Shown piece by piece: positions 1-8,491 of a stretch of 64,000 nt of DNA. Under the pieces are notes generated by a model that searched no databases, was not told the DNA's origin, and saw nothing but the letters and a program-made list of their open reading frames with translations. The stretch lies in the NCBI RefSeq assembly GCF_022558445.1, contig NZ_CP054699.1, positions 3,178,001 through 3,242,000 on the forward strand, in the 5' to 3' direction. Positions within the stretch are counted from its first letter, which is position 1. Each line of letters begins with the position of its first letter. The DNA comes from Candidatus Contubernalis alkalaceticus. Lineage in GTDB: Bacteria; Bacillota; Dethiobacteria; SKNC01. The translations under genes and the position numbers were made by a program.

Positions 1-1218
1 AATCTCACTGCCCGCCATAAATGCCTCAAAACGATAGGTAAAACCAGGTTCATCCTTCTTACGTTTGGCCAGAGGGGACACCTCCAAAGGATAATCCATG
101 ATAAACGTGGGCTGCACCAGGTGCTTCTCCACATAATTTTCAAAAAACATGTTTATAACTTCTCCCCGCACAGTATCATTAAAAACTTCCATCTTATGCT
201 GCCGGGCCAATTTTAAAGCTTCCTCATCAGTTTTAATCTCATCAAAATCAAAACCTGCATATTTTTTTATAGAATCCAGCATGGTCATCCGCGGCCAAGG
301 GGGGGTTAAATCCATTTCATTACCCTGGTATGTAATCTTCAATGTACCAAAAATCTTTTCCGCCACATGGGCAATTAGACTTTCCGTAAGCTTCATCATA
401 TCGAAATAGTCTGCATTGGACTGATAAATCTCTATGGAGGTAAATTCCGGGTTATGTTTGGTAGAAATCCCTTCATTTCTAAATATTCTCCCCAATTCAT
501 AAACCCGGTCAAATCCACCCACCAGGAGCCTCTTCAGATGAAGCTCTGTTGCAATTCTTAAATACAGGTTCATATTCAACGTATTGTGGTGGGTAATAAA
601 AGGCCGGGCACTGGCTCCACCGGTTATGCTGTGCATAGTGGGAGTTTCTACTTCCAAGAAACCCTCCCGGTTTAAAAAATCCCGGATGAATTGGATTATT
701 TTGCTCCTCTGAATGAATACCTTCTTTACCTGGGGATTCACAATTAGATCCAGATACCTCTGCCGATATCTAAGTTCCACATCCTTCAAACCATGCCACT
801 TTTCCGGAAGGGGCCTTAAGGATTTGGCCAACAGTCGAAATTCTAGAATAGAAACTGTAACCTCTCCCCGGCGGGTCTTAAATACCTTGCCCTTCACACC
901 GATAATATCACCAATGTCCAGGAGACCATAACATTCATAGTTATCTTCCCCCAGATCATCCAGACGGGCATAAATCTGTATCTGTCCGCTCTCATCCTGA
1001 AGGTTTGCAAAAGCCGCCTTGCCGTGGCCTCTGGTGGTCATAATCCGGCCACAAAGGCTTACCTCTTTTCCCTCCAGCTCCTCAAAACCCTCCAGTATTT
1101 CTTGCGCCTGATGTGTAACCAAATATTTCTCTCCATAAGGGTCCATTCCCCGGTCATCAAGTTCTTTCAACTTTTCATGCCTTCTCAATATCAATTCGTG
1201 AACAGTTTCCTCGCTCAT
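1..1218 (-). CDS. lysS: Lysyl-tRNA synthetase, class II (3' end cut by window edge)
   Basis: Charges tRNA-Lys with lysine in the cytoplasm. The reverse strand reads an open frame from ATG at 1218 to the left edge without a stop, about 406 residues of an enzyme usually near 490-500. An N-terminal OB-fold anticodon-binding region is followed by class II motif 2 (FRNEGIS) and the lysine-site stretch around [15 protein letters not shown] site lies just upstream of the ATG. greA ends 130 bp upstream on the same strand, and a greA-lysS operon is common in Firmicutes. The missing part is the C-terminal end with motif 3. Identification is secure. Confidence 0.96.
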   Translation of the reverse strand, partial: MSEETVHELILRRHEKLKELDDRGMDPYGEKYLVTHQAQEILEGFEELEGKEVSLCGRIMTTRGHGKAAFANLQDESGQIQIYARLDDLGEDNYECYGLLDIGDIIGVKGKVFKTRRGEVTVSILEFRLLAKSLRPLPEKWHGLKDVELRYRQRYLDLIVNPQVKKVFIQRSKIIQFIRDFLNREGFLEVETPTMHSITGGASARPFITHHNTLNMNLYLRIATELHLKRLLVGGFDRVYELGRIFRNEGISTKHNPEFTSIEIYQSNADYFDMMKLTESLIAHVAEKIFGTLKITYQGNEMDLTPPWPRMTMLDSIKKYAGFDFDEIKTDEEALKLARQHKMEVFNDTVRGEVINMFFENYVEKHLVQPTFIMDYPLEVSPLAKRKKDEPGFTYRFEAFMAGSEI

Positions 1219-1349
1219 GACACAACCTCCAGCAGATATATTGGTGTGAACGTTTTTTCGTTCCGGATATAATATTATCTTATTTAAAGCACGGATTAAA
1301 GGGTTTATCAAGAAATATTTGGGAAACTTTCATATTTAGTCAGTTTGGC

Positions 1350-1826
1350 TTATTTTTTTATGCTTAGAATCTGATATTTGATATTTCCTGCCGGAACGGA
1401 AACCTCCACAATACTGCCCACGGGCTTGCCAAGAATAGCTTTTCCCACCGGTGATTCATTAGAGATCTTATTCTCCCCAGGATTTGCCTCTGCTGTCCCT
1501 ACAATAGTATAATCAACATCCTCATCAAATTCTAAATCCTTCAAAGTAACAGTGCTGCCTACACTGACATTATCTGTATTAATTTCACCCTCATCAATTA
1601 ATATAGCATTCCTCAGCATCTTCTCAAGGGTTATAATCCTTCCCTCAATAAAGGCCTGTTCGTTTTTCGCATCCTCATATTCAGAATTTTCGCTAATATC
1701 ACCAAAATCAATAGCTATCTTAATTCGGGATGCTACCTCTTTTCTCTTAACTGATTTTAATTGCTCCAATTCCTTTTCTAGCTTTAGTAAACCACCGTGA
1801 GTAAGAATAACTTCTTTGCTTACCAT
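1350..1826 (-). CDS. greA: Transcription elongation factor GreA
   Basis: GreA rescues backtracked RNA polymerase by stimulating cleavage of the nascent RNA 3' end. The product is 158 aa, the family length. An N-terminal antiparallel coiled coil (residues about 1-75) carries the conserved acidic tip, seen here as [15 protein letters not shown], and is followed by an FKBP-like C-terminal domain with [13 protein letters not shown]. The start is ATG with AAAGGAG about 10 nt upstream. It precedes lysS and probably shares its transcript. Nothing is unusual in the protein. Confidence 0.97.
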   Translation of the reverse strand: MVSKEVILTHGGLLKLEKELEQLKSVKRKEVASRIKIAIDFGDISENSEYEDAKNEQAFIEGRIITLEKMLRNAILIDEGEINTDNVSVGSTVTLKDLEFDEDVDYTIVGTAEANPGENKISNESPVGKAILGKPVGSIVEVSVPAGNIKYQILSIKK

Positions 1827-1993
1827 CCACTGATTTCTCCTTTACATGGGATTTACCCTCGTATTAATTTAAAGTAAAACCTTGTTCTATGATCTAACCC
1901 CACTTTTCCTAAATCAAGTATATGTCAAGAGCCATTAATTATTCGAAAAGCAGGATTATTATTATATGACTAAATAGGTAAAGATATAAATAT

Positions 1994-2017
1994 AGTGTCA
2001 AGGTTTTCCTTGACACT
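1994..2017. other. Perfect 10-bp hairpin in the greA upstream region
   Basis: Arms AGTGTCAAGG and CCTTGACACT enclose a TTTT loop. The hairpin sits in an otherwise featureless AT-rich gap of about 390 bp (1827-2216), about 200 bp past the end of the acyl-ACP-reductase-like gene on the minus strand. On that strand it is followed by an AT-rich tract but no clean run of T, so it may be a weak terminator for the upstream trio or an attenuator ahead of greA. Nothing else in the gap is recognisable. Confidence 0.4.
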
Positions 2018-2216
2018 TAAAAAATATCCGCTGATAAATTGCCCACAAATTTTTAACTATTATAAAATACAATATCAATAATGTCAAACAACAACAGTTT
2101 TAAATTTTCAAATATTTAGGAATCATATGAATCATTACACTATTTTTCAAATTGAAATATTATTCGTTGCCGATATCCCTTTTTCCTGCCTTACAAAAAT
2201 TAAAAAAATTTAAAAT

Positions 2217-3302
2217 TTAAACAGGTATTCCTTTTTTTTGCAGGGCTCTTTCCCTGATCCCTTTAATTTGTTCCGGCTCAACCGCTTTTTCAAAACTTCT
2301 AAAACCTGCTAACTTAAACCCGTGTTTATCAGCTAAATTGCTTATCACATCAATTTGGGGGACCCTTATATCCCTGCCCAATGAAAAATTTTCATGTCGA
2401 TTTTCCATAGCTAAAATCATAGTTTCCGCCATACAGGCGTAAGAGGTTTGGGGGGGGAATCCGAAATTAAAGTTAAAGTTTGCATCCTCTCCGGGCACCC
2501 GGACCACGCCCCCTTCGATGACTAAAATATCATCCCGCAGCTCTGCTACTTTTTTTGAAACATCCCGGGGGCGGGCCACATCACACACTACCGCACCAGG
2601 CTTTAAATCATTTACATCGATTACCGCCTCTGCAGAACCGGTAACAGTTACAATAATGTCTGCGGCAGGAACCGCTCTTTTGAGATTGGAGGTAACCTTC
2701 ACTGCCAAACCGTTCTCCGACATAATCCGCTGTGACAAAGCATTAAGCTTCCTCTCATCCCGGGCCAGCAGAGTAAGAAATCCAGCCTCCCGGGCCAAAA
2801 TACGGGCTGCCGCACTGCCGATAGAACCGGTAGCCCCCACAATGAGAATTTCCGCCCGGTCCATATCCACTCCCATCAAACGGGCTGCTTCCTTAGCCCC
2901 CTGAAGCGCCGTAGCTACCGTGTAACTATTGCCCGTTGTAACTGCTACCTTTAGATTTTTGGCAATGGTAATGCCGGCATCGCCCACCACAGAGGTCATA
3001 GCCCCCAGGCCGATAATTTCCGCCCCCAGCTCCTCTGCCTTTTGACATGATTTAATAATCTTCTCCAGTACATAATCCTCCGGTAAGGTGACCATCTGCC
3101 TGGAGGTAAGGGAACAGGAAACAAACCAACCGGAGGTCTCCCCATGGGAGGATTTTATTCCAGTAATTTCCGAAACCTTCATGGGAGGCACTATCTTTAC
3201 AACCGCCTCCACCAGTTTTTTAGGCCAGCGGCGCATAAATTTATATTTACGATAAATATCCTCCAGCTCAATGGGGTGAATTATAAACGCAAATTTGCCC
3301 AA
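2217..3302 (-). CDS. Long-chain acyl-ACP reductase-like / shikimate dehydrogenase-fold oxidoreductase
   Basis: The 361-aa product has a Rossmann motif GATGSIGS at 156-163 and reads like the cyanobacterial acyl-ACP reductase (AAR) family that makes fatty aldehydes. Shared blocks from memory are IGLGAMTSVV (97-106), TTGNSYTVA (122-130), GGVV (264-267) and YACMAET (288-294), ending in NFSLGRD. The family's catalytic cysteine would be Cys290. Related clostridial proteins are often labelled shikimate/quinate dehydrogenase or predicted amino acid dehydrogenase. The start is TTG at 3302 with GGGAG 8 nt upstream. It follows the 'quinate 5-dehydrogenase'-like gene by 56 bp, so the two are probably co-transcribed. 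Substrate is inferred, not shown. Confidence 0.7.
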   Translation of the reverse strand: MGKFAFIIHPIELEDIYRKYKFMRRWPKKLVEAVVKIVPPMKVSEITGIKSSHGETSGWFVSCSLTSRQMVTLPEDYVLEKIIKSCQKAEELGAEIIGLGAMTSVVGDAGITIAKNLKVAVTTGNSYTVATALQGAKEAARLMGVDMDRAEILIVGATGSIGSAAARILAREAGFLTLLARDERKLNALSQRIMSENGLAVKVTSNLKRAVPAADIIVTVTGSAEAVIDVNDLKPGAVVCDVARPRDVSKKVAELRDDILVIEGGVVRVPGEDANFNFNFGFPPQTSYACMAETMILAMENRHENFSLGRDIRVPQIDVISNLADKHGFKLAGFRSFEKAVEPEQIKGIRERALQKKGIPV

Positions 3303-3358
3303 TATATTAAACTCCCTTCATTGATAGTTATTATAATATCCTTTTTGTATCCCTTTAA

Positions 3359-4261
3359 TTACGGATTTAACAACTCTACCCGTGGAGCAAAGTTAATTTC
3401 AGACAGCAGTTTACTATATTCCCCCGGAGTAAGCTCAGTAGTTTTTCCAGAAGCAGCCACCAGCAGAGCTTCCATTACATTGGTCCCAAAGGACCTCCCT
3501 TGGATTTCCGGGGTAGTGGTAACCAGATATTTAATTCCCCTTTCTTTTAGCATCTGAACGTCCTCAGAGGTCACTGTGTTAGTGATAATAGACTTACCCT
3601 CCAGGCCAGGGGGCATATTCCTGCGAATAAAATGATAATCCCCGGCAATGATATCCGCCTTTAGATAATACTGGCTAAATTTTGGTTTCACTTCCTCCTG
3701 CTTAGAGCCGGTAGGATAAAGATATTTAAAGGGGAGCAGCCTGACAAGAGGCACCAACACTTTAGCAACACTATACATGGTTTTCATCTTCCTTAAAGGA
3801 ATAGGAAGTCCCAACACAAACATTAAGTCCCCCAAAACCAGCTTACATCCCAGAGAATCCAGGGACTGAGCCATGCCAAAGCGGTCCATGGCACATACAA
3901 TCAGCACTTTAGTCTCAGGGCCAATCAAAGAAGTATTTTCCTCCAAATATTTTATAGCTTTTCGTTCCAGGGTATTTTTCAGGCCGGAACCATCTAAAAT
4001 TGGGGTTAACTGAACCGCAGAAACCACCTTTATAGCTTCTCTCAGAGTATAACGCTTTTCTCCGGCAAATATATATAAGTCCATTCCTCCCAGGCCAAAA
4101 GCATCTACTTTACCGTCCAACTCTCTAAACATCCTGATCATAGCTTCCATGTCTCCATTGGTGCCAATCCGTTCCACCTTATATTTTTCACCTAAGAGTT
4201 CAATTTCTACACTGTGATTTCGTTTAGAAGAACCCAAACTTACACTGATTACATGTTTCAA
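3359..4261 (-). CDS. 'Quinate 5-dehydrogenase' family protein of uncertain function
   Basis: The 300-aa product matches a clostridial family that databases tend to call quinate 5-dehydrogenase. I see no classical GxGxxG dinucleotide site. There is a Rossmann-like strand-turn at VLIVCAMDRFGMAQSL (about 139-154) and conserved-looking stretches FGLGGMDLYIF and TNTVTSEDV, so the published name should be treated with caution. The start is TTG at 4261 with GGAGGAGG 8 nt upstream. It lies between an HTH regulator and the acyl-ACP-reductase-like gene, on one strand with short gaps, so the three probably act together. Confidence 0.55.
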   Translation of the reverse strand: MKHVISVSLGSSKRNHSVEIELLGEKYKVERIGTNGDMEAMIRMFRELDGKVDAFGLGGMDLYIFAGEKRYTLREAIKVVSAVQLTPILDGSGLKNTLERKAIKYLEENTSLIGPETKVLIVCAMDRFGMAQSLDSLGCKLVLGDLMFVLGLPIPLRKMKTMYSVAKVLVPLVRLLPFKYLYPTGSKQEEVKPKFSQYYLKADIIAGDYHFIRRNMPPGLEGKSIITNTVTSEDVQMLKERGIKYLVTTTPEIQGRSFGTNVMEALLVAASGKTTELTPGEYSKLLSEINFAPRVELLNP

Positions 4262-4291
4262 ATAAATAACCTCCTCCGGTCAAATAACAGC

Positions 4292-4813
4292 TCAATTTAA
4301 AGAGGAAATAACACTTTTCAGTACTCCCGGCTCAACATACACATCTTCTGTCAGGGGAGACCTGCCGATTTCCAGGGAAACCACTTCCTTATCCAGAAGG
4401 GATTCCACAATTTTAATCCTTTCATCAGAGCCCAATATAATAACGGTATCATAATCCCTCAACTCCCCAATGATATCCATCAAGTAATTTAAGAGTTCAA
4501 CACCGCTTCTATTGTTTAATAATAACCGCCTCTCAATCTCAGTCAGCAGTAAAACAAAATCAATCCCCTCTCCCTGAGCCATCTCTTCCAGCTCTTCTTT
4601 GTTTTTCACCGGAAAACCGATCAAGGCTATTTTGCCCCCCCGGCGAACTTCACCAACGTTCTCCAAACGGGAAATAAAACTACGGTCCAACCCCAAAATC
4701 TCCGCCGTTTCCCTTTGAGAACTTCCCTTAGATCTCAGGTTCATTATCCTGTCAATCATGGAATATATTTTTTCTTTACTAACCAACTTATTGCCAATTC
4801 TTACTAATTCCAT
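4292..4813 (-). CDS. HTH transcriptional regulator (173 aa)
   Basis: The N-terminal half has a helix-turn-helix of the sigma-region/MarR-like recognition type (SQRETAEILGLDRSFISRLE, about residues 33-52). The C-terminal 110 residues resemble no sensor domain I can name, but include a Rossmann-like start (KIALIGFP) and LLNYLMDIIGELRDYDTVII, so a small-molecule or nucleotide sensor is possible. It is first in the trio with the two dehydrogenase-like genes and is their likely regulator. The ribosome binding site is weak. A sigma-A-type promoter precedes it at 4862-4890. Confidence 0.6.
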   Translation of the reverse strand: MELVRIGNKLVSKEKIYSMIDRIMNLRSKGSSQRETAEILGLDRSFISRLENVGEVRRGGKIALIGFPVKNKEELEEMAQGEGIDFVLLLTEIERRLLLNNRSGVELLNYLMDIIGELRDYDTVIILGSDERIKIVESLLDKEVVSLEIGRSPLTEDVYVEPGVLKSVISSLN

Positions 4814-4861
4814 TTTTGCTTGTGCCCTGATTCAATCTCTCAGGAATGCTCCTTTCCACAA

Positions 4862-4890
4862 TTTATAATAGTGCACAATTTTGTATACAA
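4862..4890 (-). promoter_or_regulatory. Putative sigma-A promoter for the HTH/dehydrogenase trio
   Basis: On the minus strand TTGTAT (4885-4890) and TATAAA (4862-4867) are separated by 17 bp. This is a fair match to -35/-10 boxes, about 50 bp ahead of the regulator start at 4813. The region also holds GTGCAC and GTATAC short palindromes that could serve as operator sites. Confidence 0.45.
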
Positions 4891-4945
4891 AGTTTATCAT
4901 GGTTATGTTTTATCACATTCTGGGTGATTTATCAATATGTGTTGG

Positions 4946-4975
4946 AATAAAAATAAAAATCCCCCCACAGGAGGA
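4946..4975 (-). terminator. Rho-independent terminator after dusB
   Basis: On the minus strand TCCTCC-TGTG-GGGGGA forms a 6-bp stem with a four-base loop (one G-U pair), directly followed by TTTTTATTTTTATT. It lies about 30 bp past the dusB stop, so it ends the dusB transcript before the HTH regulator promoter. Confidence 0.6.
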
Positions 4976-5002
4976 ATATATGTTCACAAAAATTCACTTT
5001 AA

Positions 5003-5959
5003 TTATTCCTTGATTTTGGCTAATACTTCCTTCATGTCCTTAACACTCTCACAGGTATTAATCTCCCTGCGAAGAGCTGCCGCCCCCGGAAATTCTCTAA
5101 AATACCAGGAGGCATGCTTTCTCATCTCCCTGACCCCAATTCGTTCCCCTTTTAAATCAACCAGCAGAGATAGATGCCTTAAACAGGTTTTCAATACCTC
5201 CCTTACAGGAGGGCCGGGTAAAAGATTTCCCGTTTCCAGGTAATGCCGGCATTGTTGAAAAATCCAGGGGTTTCCCAGAGCACCACGACCGATCATTACC
5301 CCATCACAGCGGGTCTCTTCCATCATCCTAATGCAGTCAAGAGGGCCGCGGACATCTCCATTCCCAATCACTGGAATATTAAAGCTGGCTTTAATTGCCC
5401 CAATAATTTCCCAATCCGCTTTTCCACTGTAAAACTGTTCCCGAGTCCTGCCGTGTACCGTAATCCAGTGCAGCCCTGCTTCTTCGGCATAACAAGCCAG
5501 GGAAAAAACAGCATCATCTCCCTCTGACCAACCCTTTCTGACTTTTAGGGTAACCGGTACCTTAACAGCTTTAGACACCGAGTCTATAATAACCCGGGCC
5601 AGGGGAAGATTCCTCATAAGAGCTGCCCCATCCCCATTTTTTACAATCTTTGGAGTAGGACAGCCCATATTCAAATCAATCAGGTCAAATCCAGCTTCCA
5701 CCCCGACACAGGCCGCTTCAGCCATTAGTACAGGATCAGACCCAAATAACTGCAGCGCTATGGGCCTCTCTTCTTCCCGGAAACAAATAAGTTCCAGAGA
5801 TTTTTTGGTTTTCTCCAACAGCCCCCGGGCGTTAACCATTTCTGTAAAAACCAGGCTGGAGCCCAATTTCCGGGCAATAGTTCGGAAAGCTGAATTAGTT
5901 ACCCCAGCCATGGGGGCAAGAAATATTAGGTTATCTTGTTTCATATGTTTTTTATCCAT
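5003..5959 (-). CDS. dusB: tRNA-dihydrouridine synthase (DusB type)
   Basis: FMN-dependent enzyme that reduces uridines in the tRNA D-loop. The 318-aa product is a TIM barrel with family signatures APMAGVTNSAFR at the N terminus, DLNMGCPTPK around residue 95 with the catalytic cysteine, KVRKGW, TVHGRTREQFYSG and VIGNGDV, and GVMIGRGALGNPW near residue 225. A helical C-terminal RNA-binding domain follows. A Dus gene near greA and lysS is a common clostridial arrangement. No clear ribosome binding site precedes ATG 5959 or the internal ATG 5944, so the exact start is open. Confidence 0.94.
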   Translation of the reverse strand: MDKKHMKQDNLIFLAPMAGVTNSAFRTIARKLGSSLVFTEMVNARGLLEKTKKSLELICFREEERPIALQLFGSDPVLMAEAACVGVEAGFDLIDLNMGCPTPKIVKNGDGAALMRNLPLARVIIDSVSKAVKVPVTLKVRKGWSEGDDAVFSLACYAEEAGLHWITVHGRTREQFYSGKADWEIIGAIKASFNIPVIGNGDVRGPLDCIRMMEETRCDGVMIGRGALGNPWIFQQCRHYLETGNLLPGPPVREVLKTCLRHLSLLVDLKGERIGVREMRKHASWYFREFPGAAALRREINTCESVKDMKEVLAKIKE

Positions 5960-5986
5960 TTATATAATTTACCGCTTTTTATCATC

Positions 5987-6066
5987 CGCTTATGTAATTG
6001 ACTTTCGTAATCGGCTTATGTAATTTTTCACTTCTGTAATTGACTTATTTAATCGGCTTTATGTAA
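5987..6066. repeat. Degenerate short direct repeats upstream of dusB
   Basis: Three copies of a CGGCTTATGTAAT-like unit start near 5987, 6012 and 6053, and TGTAATTGACTT occurs at 5993 and 6035. The unit is AT-rich and the spacing is irregular (25 and 41 bp). It fills much of the 158-bp gap between dusB and the XRE regulator gene. It may be slippage-derived or a binding-site array. Confidence 0.5.
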
Positions 6067-6117
6067 TCAAATTATTTAATTAATCAAATAATAATTAGAA
6101 AAACCATCGGTTCCAAT

Positions 6118-6351
6118 CTATCCGTTTACCCTTTTCATTTGTTGCATCTCCGGCAGCACGAATAGTTCTTCCTGAGGCACCTGCAAAATTTCCGTCATTT
6201 TTTTTAAAAGTTCAATGTTAGGGTATTTTTTCCCTCTCTCAATGTTGCTCAGCATACTCACTGAAATCCCCAGCCTATCAGCCATATTTTTCTGAGTAAA
6301 ACATTTTAACCGGCGCAGCCCTCGGATCCGTTTTCCCAGCAGCAAAGACAC
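6118..6351 (-). CDS. Small XRE-family HTH regulator (77 aa)
   Basis: Almost the whole protein is a Cro/C1-type helix-turn-helix: IRGLRRLKCFTQKNMADRLG, then ISVSMLSNIERGKKYP. A short tail rich in Q, M, K and R follows. It is a single-domain DNA-binding protein, probably a repressor. The start is GTG at 6351, with AAAGGGG 8 nt upstream. It diverges from the two small membrane-protein genes across a 267-bp gap, so it may control them and itself. No sensor domain is present. Confidence 0.8.
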   Translation of the reverse strand: MSLLLGKRIRGLRRLKCFTQKNMADRLGISVSMLSNIERGKKYPNIELLKKMTEILQVPQEELFVLPEMQQMKRVNG

Positions 6352-6618
6352 GACTCACACCCCTTTCGATATATTTTTTAGCTTGTTCAACAAATATTTT
6401 ACTGATATTACAATAATATTACTATTTTGTCAAAAAGTCAAAAGAAATCGCCAAATAAGACATTATATGAGCATATCTTTTAAGAAAAGCTAATAATTAA
6501 ATCTTTAACCAAAATTAATAAGTACTGTAGAGGTATTTATCTTTTTATATGTAATTAGTAAAATACAAATCAAATTATCTGCAAGGATATCCCTAGAAAA
6601 TTTAAAGGAGTGGTTAAT
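6352..6618. promoter_or_regulatory. Divergent control region between XRE regulator and membrane-protein pair
   Basis: AT-rich 267-bp gap with two small palindromes: ATATTA-CAA-TAATAT at 6405-6419 and ATATG-AG-CATAT near 6465. Either could be an XRE operator. No confident -35/-10 pair was assigned. AAAGGAG at 6604-6610 is the ribosome binding site of the gene starting at 6619. Confidence 0.4.
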
Positions 6619-7041
6619 ATGTCTGGAGAATGGCAAGTTAAAAACATATACCTTCACCTGGTATGTTTTGTTACCCTGATGATGATTATCGGGGGAATAG
6701 TCAGCACCTTTAATACTGGACTGGAAATGCTTTTTCCCTGGAGGCATTCCACCTCACTGATGGATATGTATCTCCATGAAGAGGCCCCTCATGACCCCTA
6801 TAGTGAACTGCCAAAACTGCAGGAACACCTGAAAGAAAATCCCCCGGATTGGCAGCGCCTGGAGGAAGTGAGGACAGCCCGGGAACAGCGGGAGGCTGAT
6901 TCTAACCATATATATAAGCTCAGGACCCTGTTGGGTTCTCTGGCACTGTTTATAATACCCCTGCCCTTTTATTACTACCATTGGAAAAAAATAAAACCGC
7001 AGGTTGAAAATGCCGGGGGAGGTGTTGACTATGAAAGTTAA
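6619..7041 (+). CDS. Small two-TM membrane protein, first of a tandem paralogous pair
   Basis: About 140 residues. TM1 is near the N terminus (YLHLVCFVTLMMIIGGIVS), followed by a charged, acidic loop of about 65 residues rich in E, P and H, then TM2 (LLGSLALFIIPLPFYYYHW) and a short basic tail. The likely topology is both ends inside and the loop outside. A GTG at 6610 is in frame, but ATG 6619 fits the AAAGGAG site better. The stop overlaps the next gene by 11 nt and the next protein has the same plan, so this is a translationally coupled duplicate pair. Function unknown. Confidence 0.7.
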   Translation: MSGEWQVKNIYLHLVCFVTLMMIIGGIVSTFNTGLEMLFPWRHSTSLMDMYLHEEAPHDPYSELPKLQEHLKENPPDWQRLEEVRTAREQREADSNHIYKLRTLLGSLALFIIPLPFYYYHWKKIKPQVENAGGGVDYES

Positions 7042-7411
7042 ATGGAATCTTCAACAAATTTATTTTTACCTGGTATGCTTTGTCACTTTAATTATGATTA
7101 TCATAGGAGCAGTTAACACTGTGCGTTCTGCCGTAGATTTCCTACTTCCCGACCCTGCGGCTGCAGATGAAAGTTTTTATTATTCAAAGTTCACTGGGGT
7201 GGAAGGCAGAAATCTAAATGAGCAGCTGTTTGACCAGGAGATCGTAGAAAAAGAATTAAGCAGGCAGGAGAAAATAAATCGTACAAACTCCAACAACCAA
7301 TCGGTCCGAAGCTTATTGGGAGGGGTTATCCTGATTTTGGTGGCGGGACCCGCATACCTTTATCACTGGCGGCAGATTCCGGGACTGGAAAGCCACCCGC
7401 CCCAGGAATAA
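7031..7411 (+). CDS. Small two-TM membrane protein, second of the pair
   Basis: About 126 residues. It repeats the pattern of its neighbour: IYFYLVCFVTLIMIIIGAV as TM1, an outside loop of about 70 residues, then SLLGGVILILVAGPAYLYHW as TM2 and a short tail. The shared signatures are YLVCFVTL-MII at the start and SLLGG/S...P..Y.YHW at the end; the loop is not conserved. ATG 7031 lies 9-10 nt after GGGGGAGG inside the end of the upstream gene. Function unknown; possibly a heteromeric membrane pair. Confidence 0.7.
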   Translation: MKVKWNLQQIYFYLVCFVTLIMIIIGAVNTVRSAVDFLLPDPAAADESFYYSKFTGVEGRNLNEQLFDQEIVEKELSRQEKINRTNSNNQSVRSLLGGVILILVAGPAYLYHWRQIPGLESHPPQE

Positions 7412-7420
7412 AAATCCAAA

Positions 7421-7452
7421 AAAAAAGCCGGGGTTTAGTGCTAACCCCCGGC
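7421..7452 (-). terminator. Terminator between convergent genes
   Basis: GCCGGGG...CCCCCGGC stem (7427-7452, one bulge). On the minus strand it is followed by TTTTTTTTT. It closes the activase gene, whose stop codon it touches, and may also stop readthrough from the membrane-protein pair. Confidence 0.8.
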
Positions 7453-8417
7453 TACACCACATCTTTAAGCTGTTCCCACTTTCCACATCGTCCTCCCCAG
7501 CGGGCAATAACCCTGTCATCCATAGATATATTTACCACTTCACACAGGTTAGGACAACCTTTACATTCAAAACTGCTGGCCTTATAATTCACTTCACTAA
7601 CGGAGAAACCCCGAAAACTGGTTTTCCCTTTATAGTTCACTTCCATTTTAGCCAACAGTGCCGCCCCAATGGCTCCCATCACATCATAATATTTAGGGAC
7701 AATCACCTGAGTTTCCAAAGCCTTTTCAAAGGAGGCCTTGATTCCCTCATTAGCTGCCACACCTCCCTGGAAAACCACCGGAGACTGAACATCTTTCCCT
7801 TTACCCACATTATTTAGATAATTCCTCACCAAAGCCTCACAAAGGCCGGCGGTAATATCTTCAGTTTTATATCCCATCTGCTGTTTGTGAATCATATCTG
7901 ACTCCGCAAAGACTGAACAGCGTCCGGCGATTCTGACAGGGCTTTCACTCTTCAAAGCCATTGCACCAAAATCTTCTATGGCAATATTTAACCGGGCAGC
8001 CTGGTGATCCAAAAATGAACCGGTCCCGGCGGCACAAACCGTATTCATGGCAAAATCAATAACAATACCATCCCGCAGCAGAATAATCTTAGAATCCTGC
8101 CCACCGATTTCCAGAACCGTTTGAACCTCCGGCACCACATGGGATGCTGCCACCGCATGGGCTGTAATCTCATTCTTTACTGTATCGGCTCCCACAATCA
8201 CCCCGGACAGAGTTCGGGCGCTGCCGGTGGTGCCCACCCCTTTTATTTCTATTTCCTTTTCAATCCTTGCTCCAATTTCCCGAAGGCCTTCCTGTACAAC
8301 TTTTATGGGCTGCCCCTGAGTCCTAACGTAAAGGTCCGTTAATACCCTTCCCTTTTCGTCGATAACTACAATATTGGTACTGACTGAACCTACATCGATA
8401 CCCATATAACCGTCCAA
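7452..8417 (-). CDS. 2-hydroxyacyl-CoA dehydratase activase (BcrA/BadG/HgdC family), stand-alone
   Basis: ASKHA-fold ATPase that carries a [4Fe-4S] cluster between two subunits and injects an electron into 2-hydroxyacyl-CoA dehydratases or benzoyl-CoA reductases. Visible motifs: GIDVGSVSTN (phosphate 1), GGQDSK, NTVCAAGTGSFLD and GRCSVFAESDM, which hold the two cluster cysteines, and FQGGVAANEG. The 321-aa protein is longer than the usual 260 or so and ends in an additional cysteine set, ECKGCPNLCEVV...GGRCGKWE, like the linker that follows the activase part in very large fused activases. No dehydratase subunits are adjacent. The start is TTG 8417 with GGGAGG upstream. Confidence 0.88.
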   Translation of the reverse strand: MDGYMGIDVGSVSTNIVVIDEKGRVLTDLYVRTQGQPIKVVQEGLREIGARIEKEIEIKGVGTTGSARTLSGVIVGADTVKNEITAHAVAASHVVPEVQTVLEIGGQDSKIILLRDGIVIDFAMNTVCAAGTGSFLDHQAARLNIAIEDFGAMALKSESPVRIAGRCSVFAESDMIHKQQMGYKTEDITAGLCEALVRNYLNNVGKGKDVQSPVVFQGGVAANEGIKASFEKALETQVIVPKYYDVMGAIGAALLAKMEVNYKGKTSFRGFSVSEVNYKASSFECKGCPNLCEVVNISMDDRVIARWGGRCGKWEQLKDVV

Positions 8418-8491
8418 AATAAAAAACCTCCCTTATCCGTCGCTTCCCCTATTAAATAATTATTTAACTTATGTAAAAATGATTAGAAAGG

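Noticed and set aside
5987-6066. CRISPR array
   Set aside because: Repeats are short, AT-rich, imperfect and irregularly spaced, with no spacers of constant length and no cas genes.
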